Position numbers and translations under genes: made by a program. A stretch of DNA of 6,524 nt from Gammaproteobacteria bacterium (GTDB taxonomy: Bacteria > Pseudomonadota > Gammaproteobacteria > Steroidobacterales > BM003). How positions within the stretch are numbered: position 1 is the stretch's first letter; every line of letters begins with the position of its first letter. The DNA is taken from positions 1-6,524 of the forward strand of contig JAPHSC010000129.1 of the NCBI GenBank assembly GCA_026193125.1. Reading direction: 5' to 3'. Of this stretch, positions 1 through 6,524 are shown piece by piece. The notes beneath the pieces are model-generated. The model had not been told where the DNA came from and did no database searches. It saw only the letters and a program-made list of their open reading frames with translations.

Positions 1-184
1 GGCCAACCCAGGTGATGGGGGTCTGCTCATCAAGCTCGGACAGGAAGCCCGTCAGTTCCTCAATATTGCGGGGAACAAAATACAGATCTGCCGGACCGCC
101 CACGCGCCAGGACGTGTGCTTGCTCATGGGCTCATCCCGCAGCACTCGACTGTCCCACTCATGTCCTTCGCGCAGGGCGCTCAT
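1..184 (-). CDS. murB: UDP-N-acetylenolpyruvoylglucosamine reductase MurB (5' part, cut by window edge)
   Basis: Only the first 61 residues are present; the frame is open at the left edge. MurB is the cytoplasmic FAD enzyme that uses NADPH to reduce UDP-GlcNAc-enolpyruvate to UDP-MurNAc, the second committed step of peptidoglycan precursor synthesis. The translation contains HTSWRVGGPADLYFVP (residues 23-38), the conserved start of the FAD-binding domain, and ends in ITWVG (57-61), which in the family leads into the GSNLL flavin-binding loop outside the window. The HTSWRVGG form resembles the shorter, Bacillus-like MurB more than E. coli MurB, which has NTF here; that subtype call is inference, because the distinguishing part of the protein is missing. 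The start ATG at 184 overlaps the murC stop by 4 nt (ATGA) and has GGAGG 7 nt upstream. An internal ATG at residue 20 is less likely, because the preceding residues LRDEP look like part of the family N-terminus. The catalytic Ser and Glu cannot be checked. Confidence 0.93.
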   Translation of the reverse strand, partial: MSALREGHEWDSRVLRDEPMSKHTSWRVGGPADLYFVPRNIEELTGFLSELDEQTPITWVG

Positions 185-1593
185 GCTCCCGCCTCCGCAG
201 TCAGCAAGTCCGGCAGTTCCTGGGCAAGCGCACCGATGCTGCCGGCGCCCAGGGTAATTACGATGTCACCGTCTTCCAGCAGCCCGGCTAACACGGCCGG
301 GACCTGCTCGAGCTCAGCCACAAATACTGGTTCCACCCGGCCACGTCCGCGTATCGCCCGGGCCAGGGCTCGCCCGTCAGCACCGGCTATTGGCTCCTCT
401 CCTGCCGCATAGACCTCGGTCAACACCAGCACGTCCATGTCTTGTGACAGGACCTCGGCAAAATCATCCAGCAAGTCATGCGTACGGCTAAAACGATGGG
501 GCTGGAATACCACGACCACACGGCGGTTCGGCCAACCTGCACGCAGACCCTTGAGCGTGGCATCGATCTCTCGCGGATGGTGACCGTAGTCATCGACGAA
601 CATCACGCGCTTGCCGGCATACTCCCTCTCACCGATCAACTGCAGGCGGCGATCAATCCCGGCAAACTCCGACAGGGCCTTCTGTACCGATGAATCTGGC
701 AGATCAATTTCATAGGCAACAGCAATTGCGGCCAGCGCATTCAACACATTGTGCTTACCCGGCAGGCGCAAGGTGATCGTTGTCGGATGACGATCGGGAC
801 GCAGCACTTCAAACGTCGAGCTGAATGCGTCGTGCCGCAGACCAACCGCCCTGATGTCCGCGTCCTCCGCAAGACCGTAGGTAATGATCGGACGACCCAC
901 CTCGGAAAGGATGGACCTGACGTTCTCGTCGTCGATACACAAGACCGCCAGTCCATAGAAAGGCAGATTGTGCAGGAACTCAACGAAGGTACGCTTCAAG
1001 ACCTGGAAGTCGTTTTGATAGCTGGAAAGGTGATCGACATCGATGTTGGTCACCACCGCGATCATCGGCTGCAAATGCATGAAGGAGGCATCGCTTTCGT
1101 CGGCCTCCGCCACCAGGTATTTTCCTGCGCCCAGGCGCGCGTGAGCATCGGCACTTTCCAGTCGACCGCCGATAACAAAGGTCGGATCCAGGCCGGCCTC
1201 GGCCATCACGCTTGCCACCAGGCTGGTTGTCGTCGTCTTTCCATGCGTGCCGGCCACTGCGATTCCGGAGCGGAAGCGCATGAGTTCGGCCAGCATCTCC
1301 GCCCGCTTCACCACAGGCACCCGCCCTTCCATGGCAGCCACGACCTCCGGATTTTCCCGGGTCACCGCGCTGGACACCACAACCACATCGGACTCGCCCA
1401 GGTTGGCCTTGTCATGGCCGATAAATATGCTCGCTCCCAATCTGCGCAGACGACGCACTACGGCGTTCTCTTTCAGATCCGATCCCTGGACGGTGTAGCC
1501 GAGATTCATCAATACCTCGGCAATACCGCTCATACCCGCGCCGCCGATACCGACAAAGTGAATGCGATTGATCTTGCGCATGCGATCGCTCAT
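181..1593 (-). CDS. murC: UDP-N-acetylmuramate--L-alanine ligase MurC
   Basis: This cytoplasmic ATP-dependent ligase joins L-Ala to UDP-MurNAc, starting the stem peptide. The 470-residue protein is close to the usual family length (E. coli 491). Three Mur ligase domains are visible. The N-terminal UDP-substrate domain carries HFVGIGGAGMSG (residues 12-23). The central ATPase domain has the P-loop AGTHGKTTT (114-122), EADESD (163-168) and NIDVDHL (183-189). The C-terminal domain has DDYGHHP (334-340) and FQPHRFSRT (363-371). No key motif is missing. I chose the ATG at 1593: it overlaps the murG stop by 4 nt (ATGA) and has a strong AAGGAG 4 nt upstream. An in-frame ATG at 1608 would add five residues (MGRSV), but those codons are themselves the ribosome binding site, so it is probably not used. 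The stop overlaps the murB start by 4 nt. Its place between murG and murB suggests coupled translation within the dcw operon. Confidence 0.97.
   Translation of the reverse strand: MSDRMRKINRIHFVGIGGAGMSGIAEVLMNLGYTVQGSDLKENAVVRRLRRLGASIFIGHDKANLGESDVVVVSSAVTRENPEVVAAMEGRVPVVKRAEMLAELMRFRSGIAVAGTHGKTTTTSLVASVMAEAGLDPTFVIGGRLESADAHARLGAGKYLVAEADESDASFMHLQPMIAVVTNIDVDHLSSYQNDFQVLKRTFVEFLHNLPFYGLAVLCIDDENVRSILSEVGRPIITYGLAEDADIRAVGLRHDAFSSTFEVLRPDRHPTTITLRLPGKHNVLNALAAIAVAYEIDLPDSSVQKALSEFAGIDRRLQLIGEREYAGKRVMFVDDYGHHPREIDATLKGLRAGWPNRRVVVVFQPHRFSRTHDLLDDFAEVLSQDMDVLVLTEVYAAGEEPIAGADGRALARAIRGRGRVEPVFVAELEQVPAVLAGLLEDGDIVITLGAGSIGALAQELPDLLTAEAGA
192..196 (-). promoter_or_regulatory. Ribosome binding site for murB
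   Basis: GGAGG on the minus strand lies 7 nt before the murB ATG, inside the last codons of murC. It supports the start at 184, which overlaps the murC stop. A second purine run, GGGAG at 186-190, is too close to the ATG to serve. Confidence 0.7.
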
Positions 1594-2681
1594 GACGCTC
1601 CTTCCCATTTGCCTGCGGCGATGCAGGCAGATACCAGTGCCTGCAGGGCATGTGGCTTGGCCTGCTCGCGTGCAGCAATTGCCATGGTCAACAAAGTCTG
1701 ACGGGACCCGGTCAGTTCCATGAGCAGGCTTTGCAGCCCGCCGGAGCGCAACTGCGACTCGGGCAACAGGCAGGCCGCACCGGCGTCCACCAGGAACCCG
1801 GCGTTGACAGTCTGGTGGTCATCCACAGCTGCGGGGTAAGGCACCAGTATTGACGCCAGACCGGCAGCGGCTATCTCGGCGACCGATAACGCTCCGGAGC
1901 GACAAATCACCAGGTCGGCCCAACGGTAGGCGGCCGCCATGTCGTCGATATACGACTCCACCTGTGCTTCCAGTCCAGCCTCACGATAAGCCTGCCGGGC
2001 CAGCGACAGGGTTCTCTCGCCGGCCTGGTGGCGCACATCAAATCGCCGACTGCTCGCGACCTGGCCCAGGGCCCTCGGAACCTCCTGGTTCAGACTCATT
2101 GCGCCCTGGCTGCCGCCAAACACCAGGATACGCAGCGGGCCCTCGCGTCCGGCCAGGCGCTTTTCCGGAGTCTCCAATTCAATGATTTCGGGGCGCACGG
2201 GATTGCCTATGTGGCGTGCCCTGACCTGCGGCGCGAAGGTGCCGGGGAAAGCTTCGTACACGTCCGTGGCGATATGTGACAGTAACTTGTTGGTCAGACC
2301 CGGTACGGCATTTTGCTCGTGAATCACCAGGGGACGCCGCAGCAGCCACGCCGCCAAACCGCCGGGGCCGGAAACGAACCCACCCATACCCAGCACCAGC
2401 GCCGGTCTGCGACGCTGGATTGCCCTGGCGGACTGCCACAGGGCGCGCAACAGTTGTAGCGGGGCAAGCAGGCGCTTGCGCCACCCGGCCTGGCGCAGAC
2501 CACCGATCTGCACCCATTCCATCTCGATATTCGCTTCCGGTACCAGGCGAGCCTCCAGACCCTTGTGGGTGCCCAGCCAGACCACGTTCCTGGACTGCTG
2601 GCGCAAGGCGCGGGCCACGGCCAGGGCTGGAATCACGTGCCCCCCGGTGCCCCCAGCCATGATCATTACGGTGCCGCTCAT
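1590..2681 (-). CDS. murG: UDP-GlcNAc:lipid I N-acetylglucosaminyltransferase MurG
   Basis: MurG acts at the inner face of the cytoplasmic membrane and transfers GlcNAc from UDP-GlcNAc to lipid I, making lipid II. It is a GT28-family, GT-B-fold enzyme. The 363-residue product is near the family norm (E. coli 355). Visible motifs are the N-terminal glycine-rich loop GGTGGH (residues 10-15, with the conserved His15), GMGGFVSGPGG (98-108), HEQNAVPG (121-128), the second glycine-rich loop FGGSQGA (188-194), and the donor-binding stretch CRSGALSVAEIAAAG (260-274) with Glu269, followed by DDHQTVNA (287-294) with Gln290. The frame stays open upstream to an ATG at 3020, but that stretch lies inside ftsW. 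The true start at 2681 is fixed by the family N-terminus, by GGGGAGG 8 nt upstream, and by the 4-nt ATGA overlap with the ftsW stop. The 3' end overlaps murC by 4 nt. All expected catalytic and binding residues are present. Confidence 0.97.
   Translation of the reverse strand: MSGTVMIMAGGTGGHVIPALAVARALRQQSRNVVWLGTHKGLEARLVPEANIEMEWVQIGGLRQAGWRKRLLAPLQLLRALWQSARAIQRRRPALVLGMGGFVSGPGGLAAWLLRRPLVIHEQNAVPGLTNKLLSHIATDVYEAFPGTFAPQVRARHIGNPVRPEIIELETPEKRLAGREGPLRILVFGGSQGAMSLNQEVPRALGQVASSRRFDVRHQAGERTLSLARQAYREAGLEAQVESYIDDMAAAYRWADLVICRSGALSVAEIAAAGLASILVPYPAAVDDHQTVNAGFLVDAGAACLLPESQLRSGGLQSLLMELTGSRQTLLTMAIAAREQAKPHALQALVSACIAAGKWEGAS
1598..1603 (-). promoter_or_regulatory. Ribosome binding site deciding the murC start
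   Basis: AAGGAG on the minus strand, a full match to the anti-Shine-Dalgarno core, lies 4 nt before the ATG at 1593 and within murG. An upstream in-frame ATG at 1608 would have to be read through this site, so the downstream start is preferred. Confidence 0.75.
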
Positions 2682-3892
2682 GCGCCGCGCCTCCCCGTTA
2701 CCCGACCACGCCTGCCCGCCGCCGGGGCCGTCACGGCCGACCGCCCCACCGCATTGCTCTCGTGGTTCACGCGGAACAACACCGCCAGCGCAGCCAGGGT
2801 GATCAGGATGCTGCTGCCGCCGTAACTCATAAGCGGCAGCGTCAATCCCTTGGTGGGCAATGCGCCCATGTTTACACCGATGTTTATCAGGGCCTGGAAA
2901 CCCAGCCAGAACCCGATGCCAAACGCCAGGAAAGCGCCAAACTGCAACTGGGCGCGGGCGGCATTGGTGGCCACCTTGAATGCTCTCCACACGAGCAGCA
3001 AGTACAACGCCAGGGTGCATACCACCCCGACCAGGCCCAGTTCCTCAGCCATCACGGCGAACACAAAATCGGTATGTGCCTCAGGCAGGTAGAACAGCTT
3101 CTGAATACCGGCGCCAAGACCCACGCCGAACCACTCACCGCGCCCTATCGCAATCAGCGACTGGGTCAACTGAAAGCCGCTGCCAAACGGATCGGCCCAG
3201 GGGTCGATAAACGACATCAGGCGACGCACACGGTACGCGGAGGTGAGCGCCAGTGCGGCCATGGAGCCGGCGGCGATACTGATCAGCAGCAGGAAATAGC
3301 GAATATTCACGCCGGCCACAAACAGCATCGCCATAGAGGTGGAGAGCAGCACCATGGCGGCACCAAAATCCGGTTGCAGCAGCAGCAGGAAGCAAGCCAG
3401 CGCGATCACGAGCATCGGCTTGAGGAAGCCACCGAAACCCTGCCTCAACTCATCACCCCGTCGCACCATGTAGGCCGACAGGTACATCATCAACAACAAC
3501 CTGGCGGGTTCGGAAACCTGCAGGTTAAACACGCCAAGATGCAACCAGCGCACCGCACCGTTAACCGGCCTGGCCACACCCGGTACCAGCACCAGGATGA
3601 GCAGACCCATGGCCGACAGCAAGAGCAGGAAACTGACCCGCTCCCAGAGCGCTATGGGTATACCCAGCAGCATCACCGCCAATATCAGTCCCAGTCCGAT
3701 GTTCAGGCAATGACGTAACAGGTAATGAAAAGGCGTACCGAACTCCTGCTGGGAAATAGACATCGAAGCCGAAGCCACCATAATCACGCCCAGCATCAAC
3801 AAGCCGGTTACCGCGACCAGCAACAGGAAGTCCACTTCCAGCCGACGGGGCTTGGCGTATCCACTGCCCAGGGTCATGGCCGCAGCGCTCAT
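2678..3892 (-). CDS. ftsW: Septal peptidoglycan glycosyltransferase FtsW (SEDS family)
   Basis: FtsW is the division-specific SEDS protein of the inner membrane. With its partner FtsI (PBP3) it polymerises lipid II into septal glycan. The 404-residue product is close to E. coli FtsW (414) and shows about ten hydrophobic segments, roughly at 21-43, 58-80, 86-106, 129-143, 157-172, 176-194, 197-218, 278-302, 317-342 and 351-375. Family motifs are NGAVRWLHLG (111-120), LQPDFG (172-177), the large periplasmic loop ending in PEAHTDFVFAV with the likely catalytic Asp275 (270-280), and NMGALPTKGLTLPLMSYGG (341-359). That it is FtsW rather than RodA rests on its dcw position between murD and murG, supported by the motif forms. 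Two details stand out: the usual QPSELAKL-like stretch reads QVSEPARL (125-132), and the cytoplasmic tail after about residue 380 is Arg-rich. The start at 3892 overlaps the murD stop (ATGA) and has GGGAGG 5 nt upstream. Confidence 0.96.
   Translation of the reverse strand: MSAAAMTLGSGYAKPRRLEVDFLLLVAVTGLLMLGVIMVASASMSISQQEFGTPFHYLLRHCLNIGLGLILAVMLLGIPIALWERVSFLLLLSAMGLLILVLVPGVARPVNGAVRWLHLGVFNLQVSEPARLLLMMYLSAYMVRRGDELRQGFGGFLKPMLVIALACFLLLLQPDFGAAMVLLSTSMAMLFVAGVNIRYFLLLISIAAGSMAALALTSAYRVRRLMSFIDPWADPFGSGFQLTQSLIAIGRGEWFGVGLGAGIQKLFYLPEAHTDFVFAVMAEELGLVGVVCTLALYLLLVWRAFKVATNAARAQLQFGAFLAFGIGFWLGFQALINIGVNMGALPTKGLTLPLMSYGGSSILITLAALAVLFRVNHESNAVGRSAVTAPAAGRRGRVTGRRGA
2690..2696 (-). promoter_or_regulatory. 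Ribosome binding site for murG
   Basis: GGGGAGG on the minus strand lies 8 nt before the murG ATG at 2681, within the 3' end of ftsW, where the same bases encode part of the Arg/Gly-rich tail. It argues against the long upstream extension of the murG frame to 3020. Confidence 0.75.
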
Positions 3893-5250
3893 GCCAGCCT
3901 CCCGACGAGGCTGGAAAATTCCCGCCCACGATGTGCGTAGTCATCGAACATGTCCTGGCTGGCGCAGGCCGGAGACAACAACACGGTTGAGCCGGACGTG
4001 GCCAGCGCCTCGGCCTTGTCCACTGCGTCCTGCATACTCGTGGCCATGTGGATCGGGGCGGCAGACTCCAGATCCCTGCGCAGACTCTCGGCATCACGGC
4101 CAATCAATACGATGCCAAGGGTGCGGCCAGCCAGCGCAGCCGCCAGGGGACGGAAATCCGCCTGCTTGGACAGGCCACCGGCAATCAGCACCAGCGGTCC
4201 ATCCAGTCCTCGCACTGCAGCCACCGTGGCGCCCACATTGGTGCCCTTGGAGTCATCGATCCACAGGACCCCGTTGCGGCGGCGTACTTCCTGCATGCGG
4301 TGATCCAGACCACGGAACGCACGCAAGGCGCTTACCATGGCTGTATCCGCCAGACCCATTACGCTGCCGATTGCCAGGGCTGCCAGGGCGTTGGCCTCAT
4401 TGTGGCGTCCCACCAGCCGCAATTCATCGGCCGGCATCAAAGCTGTGCTGCCCCGGCTGAACCAGCGCCGACCGTCGACCAGGCTGATGCCAAGATCCTG
4501 ACCGCGAGGCTCAGATAAACTGAAGGCGGTGTATTCGGACTCGCCCTTGAGCATGCCGATTACCACCGGATCGTCGAGGTTGATCACCGGGTGCTGGCAG
4601 GCTTCAAAGATCCTGGCCTTGGCTTCGATATATTCTTCGTAACTACGGTGCTGATCCTGGTGATCGGGTGAAATATTCAGGACAACTGCCGCGTACAAGG
4701 GCAAATATCCGGACCGCTCCAGCTGGAAGCTGGATAGCTCAAGGAGATAAAAGTCCGGTATCTCATCACCCAGCAAATCCAGCGCCGGTACACCCAGGTT
4801 TCCTCCGGTGCTTACCTTGTGGCCCGCCGCCAGCACCATGTCATTGAGCATGCAAGTGACCGTGGATTTTCCGTTAGAGCCGGTAATGGCTATAACCGGC
4901 GCGCGGGCCGCTGCAACAAATAAATCGATATCACTCATGACCGGGAGTTGGCGGGCCCGTGCCGCCTGCAGCAATGGCATGTCCATGGGCAGGCCCGGTG
5001 ACACGATCAACTGGTCAACATGCTCAAGAACGACCGCATCGATCTTGCCCAGATCCGTGGTCACTGCTGGAAAATCCCGATTCAACTGCGACAGACTCGG
5101 CGGTTGTTCCCGTGTGTCCACAACATGCACGCTTTGCCCCAGGCCAGACAGGTATCGGGCACAGGACAGGCCGGTCTTCCCCAGACCCACGACAAGGGTG
5201 CGGAAGCCTGGCTGGCGTTCTGTGCGTTGTTCTGTCATGTCATGCGACAT
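3889..5250 (-). CDS. murD: UDP-N-acetylmuramoyl-L-alanine--D-glutamate ligase MurD
   Basis: MurD is the cytoplasmic ligase that adds D-Glu to UDP-MurNAc-L-Ala using ATP. The product has 453 residues (E. coli 438). The N-terminal Rossmann-like domain begins with VVGLGKTGLSCARYL (residues 20-34). The central ATPase domain has the P-loop GSNGKST (124-130), the ELSSFQLE segment (171-178), and ISPDHQDQH (193-201) followed by EAKARIF (209-215), whose Lys211 aligns with the carbamylated Lys198 of E. coli MurD. The C-terminal domain has LDHRMQ (315-320), DDSKGTN (332-338) and SPACASQDMFDDYAHRG (426-442). Everything expected is intact. It lies 18 nt after mraY. The start at 5250 has only a modest AAGG 12 nt upstream. 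A second in-frame ATG four codons later (5238) is possible and would only remove MSHD. The stop overlaps the ftsW start by 4 nt. Confidence 0.96.
   Translation of the reverse strand: MSHDMTEQRTERQPGFRTLVVGLGKTGLSCARYLSGLGQSVHVVDTREQPPSLSQLNRDFPAVTTDLGKIDAVVLEHVDQLIVSPGLPMDMPLLQAARARQLPVMSDIDLFVAAARAPVIAITGSNGKSTVTCMLNDMVLAAGHKVSTGGNLGVPALDLLGDEIPDFYLLELSSFQLERSGYLPLYAAVVLNISPDHQDQHRSYEEYIEAKARIFEACQHPVINLDDPVVIGMLKGESEYTAFSLSEPRGQDLGISLVDGRRWFSRGSTALMPADELRLVGRHNEANALAALAIGSVMGLADTAMVSALRAFRGLDHRMQEVRRRNGVLWIDDSKGTNVGATVAAVRGLDGPLVLIAGGLSKQADFRPLAAALAGRTLGIVLIGRDAESLRRDLESAAPIHMATSMQDAVDKAEALATSGSTVLLSPACASQDMFDDYAHRGREFSSLVGRLA
3898..3903 (-). promoter_or_regulatory. Ribosome binding site for ftsW
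   Basis: GGGAGG on the minus strand lies 5 nt before the ftsW ATG at 3892 and inside the last codons of murD. It supports this start over the in-frame Met at residue 6. Confidence 0.7.
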
Positions 5251-5262
5251 TCGTGCAAACAG

Positions 5263-5266
5263 CCTT
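5263..5266 (-). promoter_or_regulatory. Weak ribosome binding site for murD in the mraY-murD spacer
   Basis: AAGG on the minus strand lies 12 nt before the ATG at 5250, within the 18-nt spacer, which is the longest non-coding stretch in the window. The spacing is longer than usual and the match is short, so murD has the weakest initiation signal of the five complete genes. The spacer holds nothing else recognisable. Confidence 0.4.
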
Positions 5267-5268
5267 GA

Positions 5269-6348
5269 TTAACGGATCTTGAGAGACGACAAACCGACCA
5301 ACACCAGGATTACGGTAATGATCCAGAAACGGACAATCACCTTGGGCTCCGGCCAGCCCTTGAGTTCGAAGTGGTGATGCAATGGCGCCATGCGGAAAAT
5401 TCGCTTGCCGGTAAGCTTGAAAGAAGCCACCTGCAAAATGACCGATACGGTTTCCATCACGAACACACCGGCCATCACCATGAACACCAGCTCCTGGCGC
5501 ACCATGACAGCTACCGCACCCAGGGCACCGCCCAGGGCCAGCGCGCCCACATCACCCATGAATACCTGCGCCGGGTAGGTGTTGAACCAGAGAAAACCCA
5601 GTCCTGCGCCGCACATGGCGGCACAAAAAACCATCAGCTCCCCAGCTCCGTTGATGTATGGAATATCCAGGTAGGCAGAAAAATTCACGTTGCTGGTGGC
5701 GTAGGCAAACACACCCAGGGCACCGGCGATCAACACGGTGGGCATGATTGCCAGGCCATCCAGGCCATCGGTCAGGTTGACCGAGTTGCTGCTGCCAACA
5801 ATGACGATGTAAACAAAGGGCACGTAAAACAGGCCCATCGGAATAAGCATGTCCTTCATGTATGGAATCAGCAGCGAGGTTTCGGTGACCGTCCCAGTCG
5901 AATACAACGTCACCGCAACCACCAGGGCGCTCACGCTCTGCCAGAATATCTTGGTCCATGGCGCCAGGCCTTCCGAGCCCGGCACGTAGAGCTTCTTGTA
6001 ATCGTCAACGAAACCGATGGCGCCAAACGCAAGCAAGGTACCCAGCACAAGCCAGACAAGATGGTTATCCAGGCTGGCCCACAACAAGGTGCTGACAGCC
6101 ACGGCAATAATAATCAGCGCACCACCCATGGTCGGCGTTCCAGCCTTAAGCAAATGGGTTTCGGGACCGTAATCACGCACCTTCTCGCCGATCTGGCGCA
6201 CCCTCAGGTGCTTGATCATCAGCGGTCCGACGACGAAACAAATAGCCAGTGCAGTAAGCGCTCCGAGGATTGCCCGCATGGTCAGGTAGCCGAACAAATT
6301 GAAGGTCGGGTTGAACTGTGCAAGCCATTTTGTCAGATAAAGCAGCAT
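5269..6348 (-). CDS. mraY: Phospho-N-acetylmuramoyl-pentapeptide-transferase MraY
   Basis: MraY is the integral inner-membrane enzyme that transfers phospho-MurNAc-pentapeptide from UDP to undecaprenyl phosphate, giving lipid I. At 359 residues it nearly equals E. coli MraY (360), and the motif spacing agrees closely. The N-terminus MLLYLTKWLAQF leads into FNLFGYLTMRA (16-26). The substrate loop has GTPTMGG (70-76). The active-site motifs are FVDDYKK (113-119, with Asp115 and Asp116), NLTDGLDGLA (191-200), GDVGA (265-269, with Asp266) and MAPLHHHFE (320-328, with the His triplet 324-326). About ten membrane segments are visible. It begins 2 nt after the murF stop, and AGGAAG 6 nt before the ATG lies within the murF 3' end, so coupled translation is likely. 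The stop codon is TAA and a short 18-nt spacer to murD follows. Nothing is missing or unusual. Confidence 0.98.
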   Translation of the reverse strand: MLLYLTKWLAQFNPTFNLFGYLTMRAILGALTALAICFVVGPLMIKHLRVRQIGEKVRDYGPETHLLKAGTPTMGGALIIIAVAVSTLLWASLDNHLVWLVLGTLLAFGAIGFVDDYKKLYVPGSEGLAPWTKIFWQSVSALVVAVTLYSTGTVTETSLLIPYMKDMLIPMGLFYVPFVYIVIVGSSNSVNLTDGLDGLAIMPTVLIAGALGVFAYATSNVNFSAYLDIPYINGAGELMVFCAAMCGAGLGFLWFNTYPAQVFMGDVGALALGGALGAVAVMVRQELVFMVMAGVFVMETVSVILQVASFKLTGKRIFRMAPLHHHFELKGWPEPKVIVRFWIITVILVLVGLSSLKIR

Positions 6349-6350
6349 GG

Positions 6351-6524
6351 TCAGCTTCCTGTCTTGAGCGATTGATCGGCGCTATCAGCCAGCGCCTGCA
6401 CGACGCGCTCCATGCGCATGGCCCGCGAGCCTTTTACCAGCACACGATGTTCCTTGCTGACCCCTGGCAGCAGTGCTGCCAACAAATCTTCCAGCCTGGC
6501 AAAGTGCTGCCCGCCCGCGCCAAA
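6351..6524 (-). CDS. murF: UDP-N-acetylmuramoyl-tripeptide--D-alanyl-D-alanine ligase MurF (3' end, cut by window edge)
   Basis: The last 57 codons and the TGA stop of a gene entering from the right edge are present, in a frame open to the edge. The peptide begins FGAGGQHFARLEDLLAAL and contains VLVKGSRAMRMERVVQAL (residues 28-45 of the fragment). This corresponds to the C-terminal LVKGSR-x-x-x-M-E-x-VV element of the MurF ligase domain. MurF adds the D-Ala-D-Ala dipeptide to UDP-MurNAc-tripeptide, completing the pentapeptide that MraY uses. Its position immediately before mraY, with a 2-nt gap, is the standard dcw order and supports the call. The ATPase P-loop and central domain lie outside the window. 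The residues after the conserved element (from about LADSADQ onward) are a short, unremarkable tail. Based on motif and position, MurE is less likely. Confidence 0.93.
   Translation of the reverse strand, partial: FGAGGQHFARLEDLLAALLPGVSKEHRVLVKGSRAMRMERVVQALADSADQSLKTGS
6355..6360 (-). promoter_or_regulatory. Ribosome binding site for mraY
   Basis: AGGAAG on the minus strand lies 6 nt before the mraY ATG at 6348 and inside the final codons of murF, consistent with reinitiation by ribosomes finishing murF. Confidence 0.65.

Noticed and set aside
751..1701. Plus-strand open frame of 316 codons opposite murC
   Set aside because: It runs antisense across conserved MurC motifs, its translation is rich in His and Gln with no recognisable domain, and the opposite strand encodes an intact enzyme. 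It is a by-product of codon bias in GC-rich DNA.
2682..3020. N-terminal extension of the murG frame by 113 codons
   Set aside because: The extension lies entirely within ftsW and has no family resemblance. The conserved MurG N-terminus and a strong ribosome binding site place the start at 2681.
2762..3718. Plus-strand open frame of 318 codons opposite ftsW
   Set aside because: It is very rich in Gln and His, as expected from reading the complement of Leu/Val-rich membrane-protein codons. There is no family resemblance and ftsW is intact on the other strand.
5251..5268. Possible promoter or terminator in the mraY-murD spacer
   Set aside because: At 18 nt it is too short, and it shows no hairpin with a T-run and no paired -35/-10 elements. 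It holds only a weak AAGG.
5740..5780. Short direct repeat of a CCAGGCCAT-like unit
   Set aside because: It encodes the conserved MraY segment TDGLDGLA, where the doubled Asp-Gly-Leu explains the repeated bases. It is not an independent repeat element.
5371..6375. Plus-strand open frame of 334 codons opposite mraY, reaching into murF
   Set aside because: It mirrors a hydrophobic membrane protein with strong codon bias, and its translation is Gln/His-rich with no domain. MraY on the other strand has every active-site motif.

Overview
The window is a gap-free piece of a division and cell wall (dcw) cluster. All genes lie on the minus strand, so transcription runs from high to low coordinates. 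In order of transcription they are murF (3' end only, cut by the right edge), mraY, murD, ftsW, murG, murC and murB (5' end only, cut by the left edge). The order murF-mraY-murD-ftsW-murG-murC matches the Escherichia coli dcw cluster. In E. coli, however, ddlB follows murC and murB lies elsewhere on the chromosome, whereas here murB follows murC directly. The proteins look Gram-negative proteobacterial, most probably gammaproteobacterial: MraY is close to the E. coli protein in length and motif spacing, and MurB starts with the HTSWRVGGPAD-type N-terminus. The DNA is fairly GC-rich (about 55-60% by eye). I cannot name a genus from the sequence alone.

Layout: murF end 6524-6351; a 2-nt gap; mraY 6348-5269; an 18-nt gap, the longest non-coding stretch in the window; murD 5250-3889; ftsW 3892-2678; murG 2681-1590; murC 1593-181; murB 184-1. 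The last four junctions are all 4-nt ATGA overlaps (start codon ATG, stop codon TGA), and purine-rich ribosome binding sites lie inside the preceding gene. This points to one polycistronic transcript with translational coupling. I see no promoter, terminator, RNA gene, mobile element, CRISPR array or sizeable repeat, and there is little room for one.

Together the genes cover nearly all of lipid II synthesis. MurB makes UDP-MurNAc, MurC adds L-Ala, MurD adds D-Glu and MurF adds D-Ala-D-Ala (MurE, the step between, is expected just beyond the right edge). MraY transfers the product to undecaprenyl phosphate to give lipid I, and MurG adds GlcNAc to give lipid II. FtsW is the septal SEDS glycosyltransferase that polymerises it. 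All visible catalytic motifs are intact. This is a conserved housekeeping region and I found no undescribed system in it. The points worth recording are modest: the run of ATGA overlaps, the murB position, the murC start choice, and small sequence details of FtsW.
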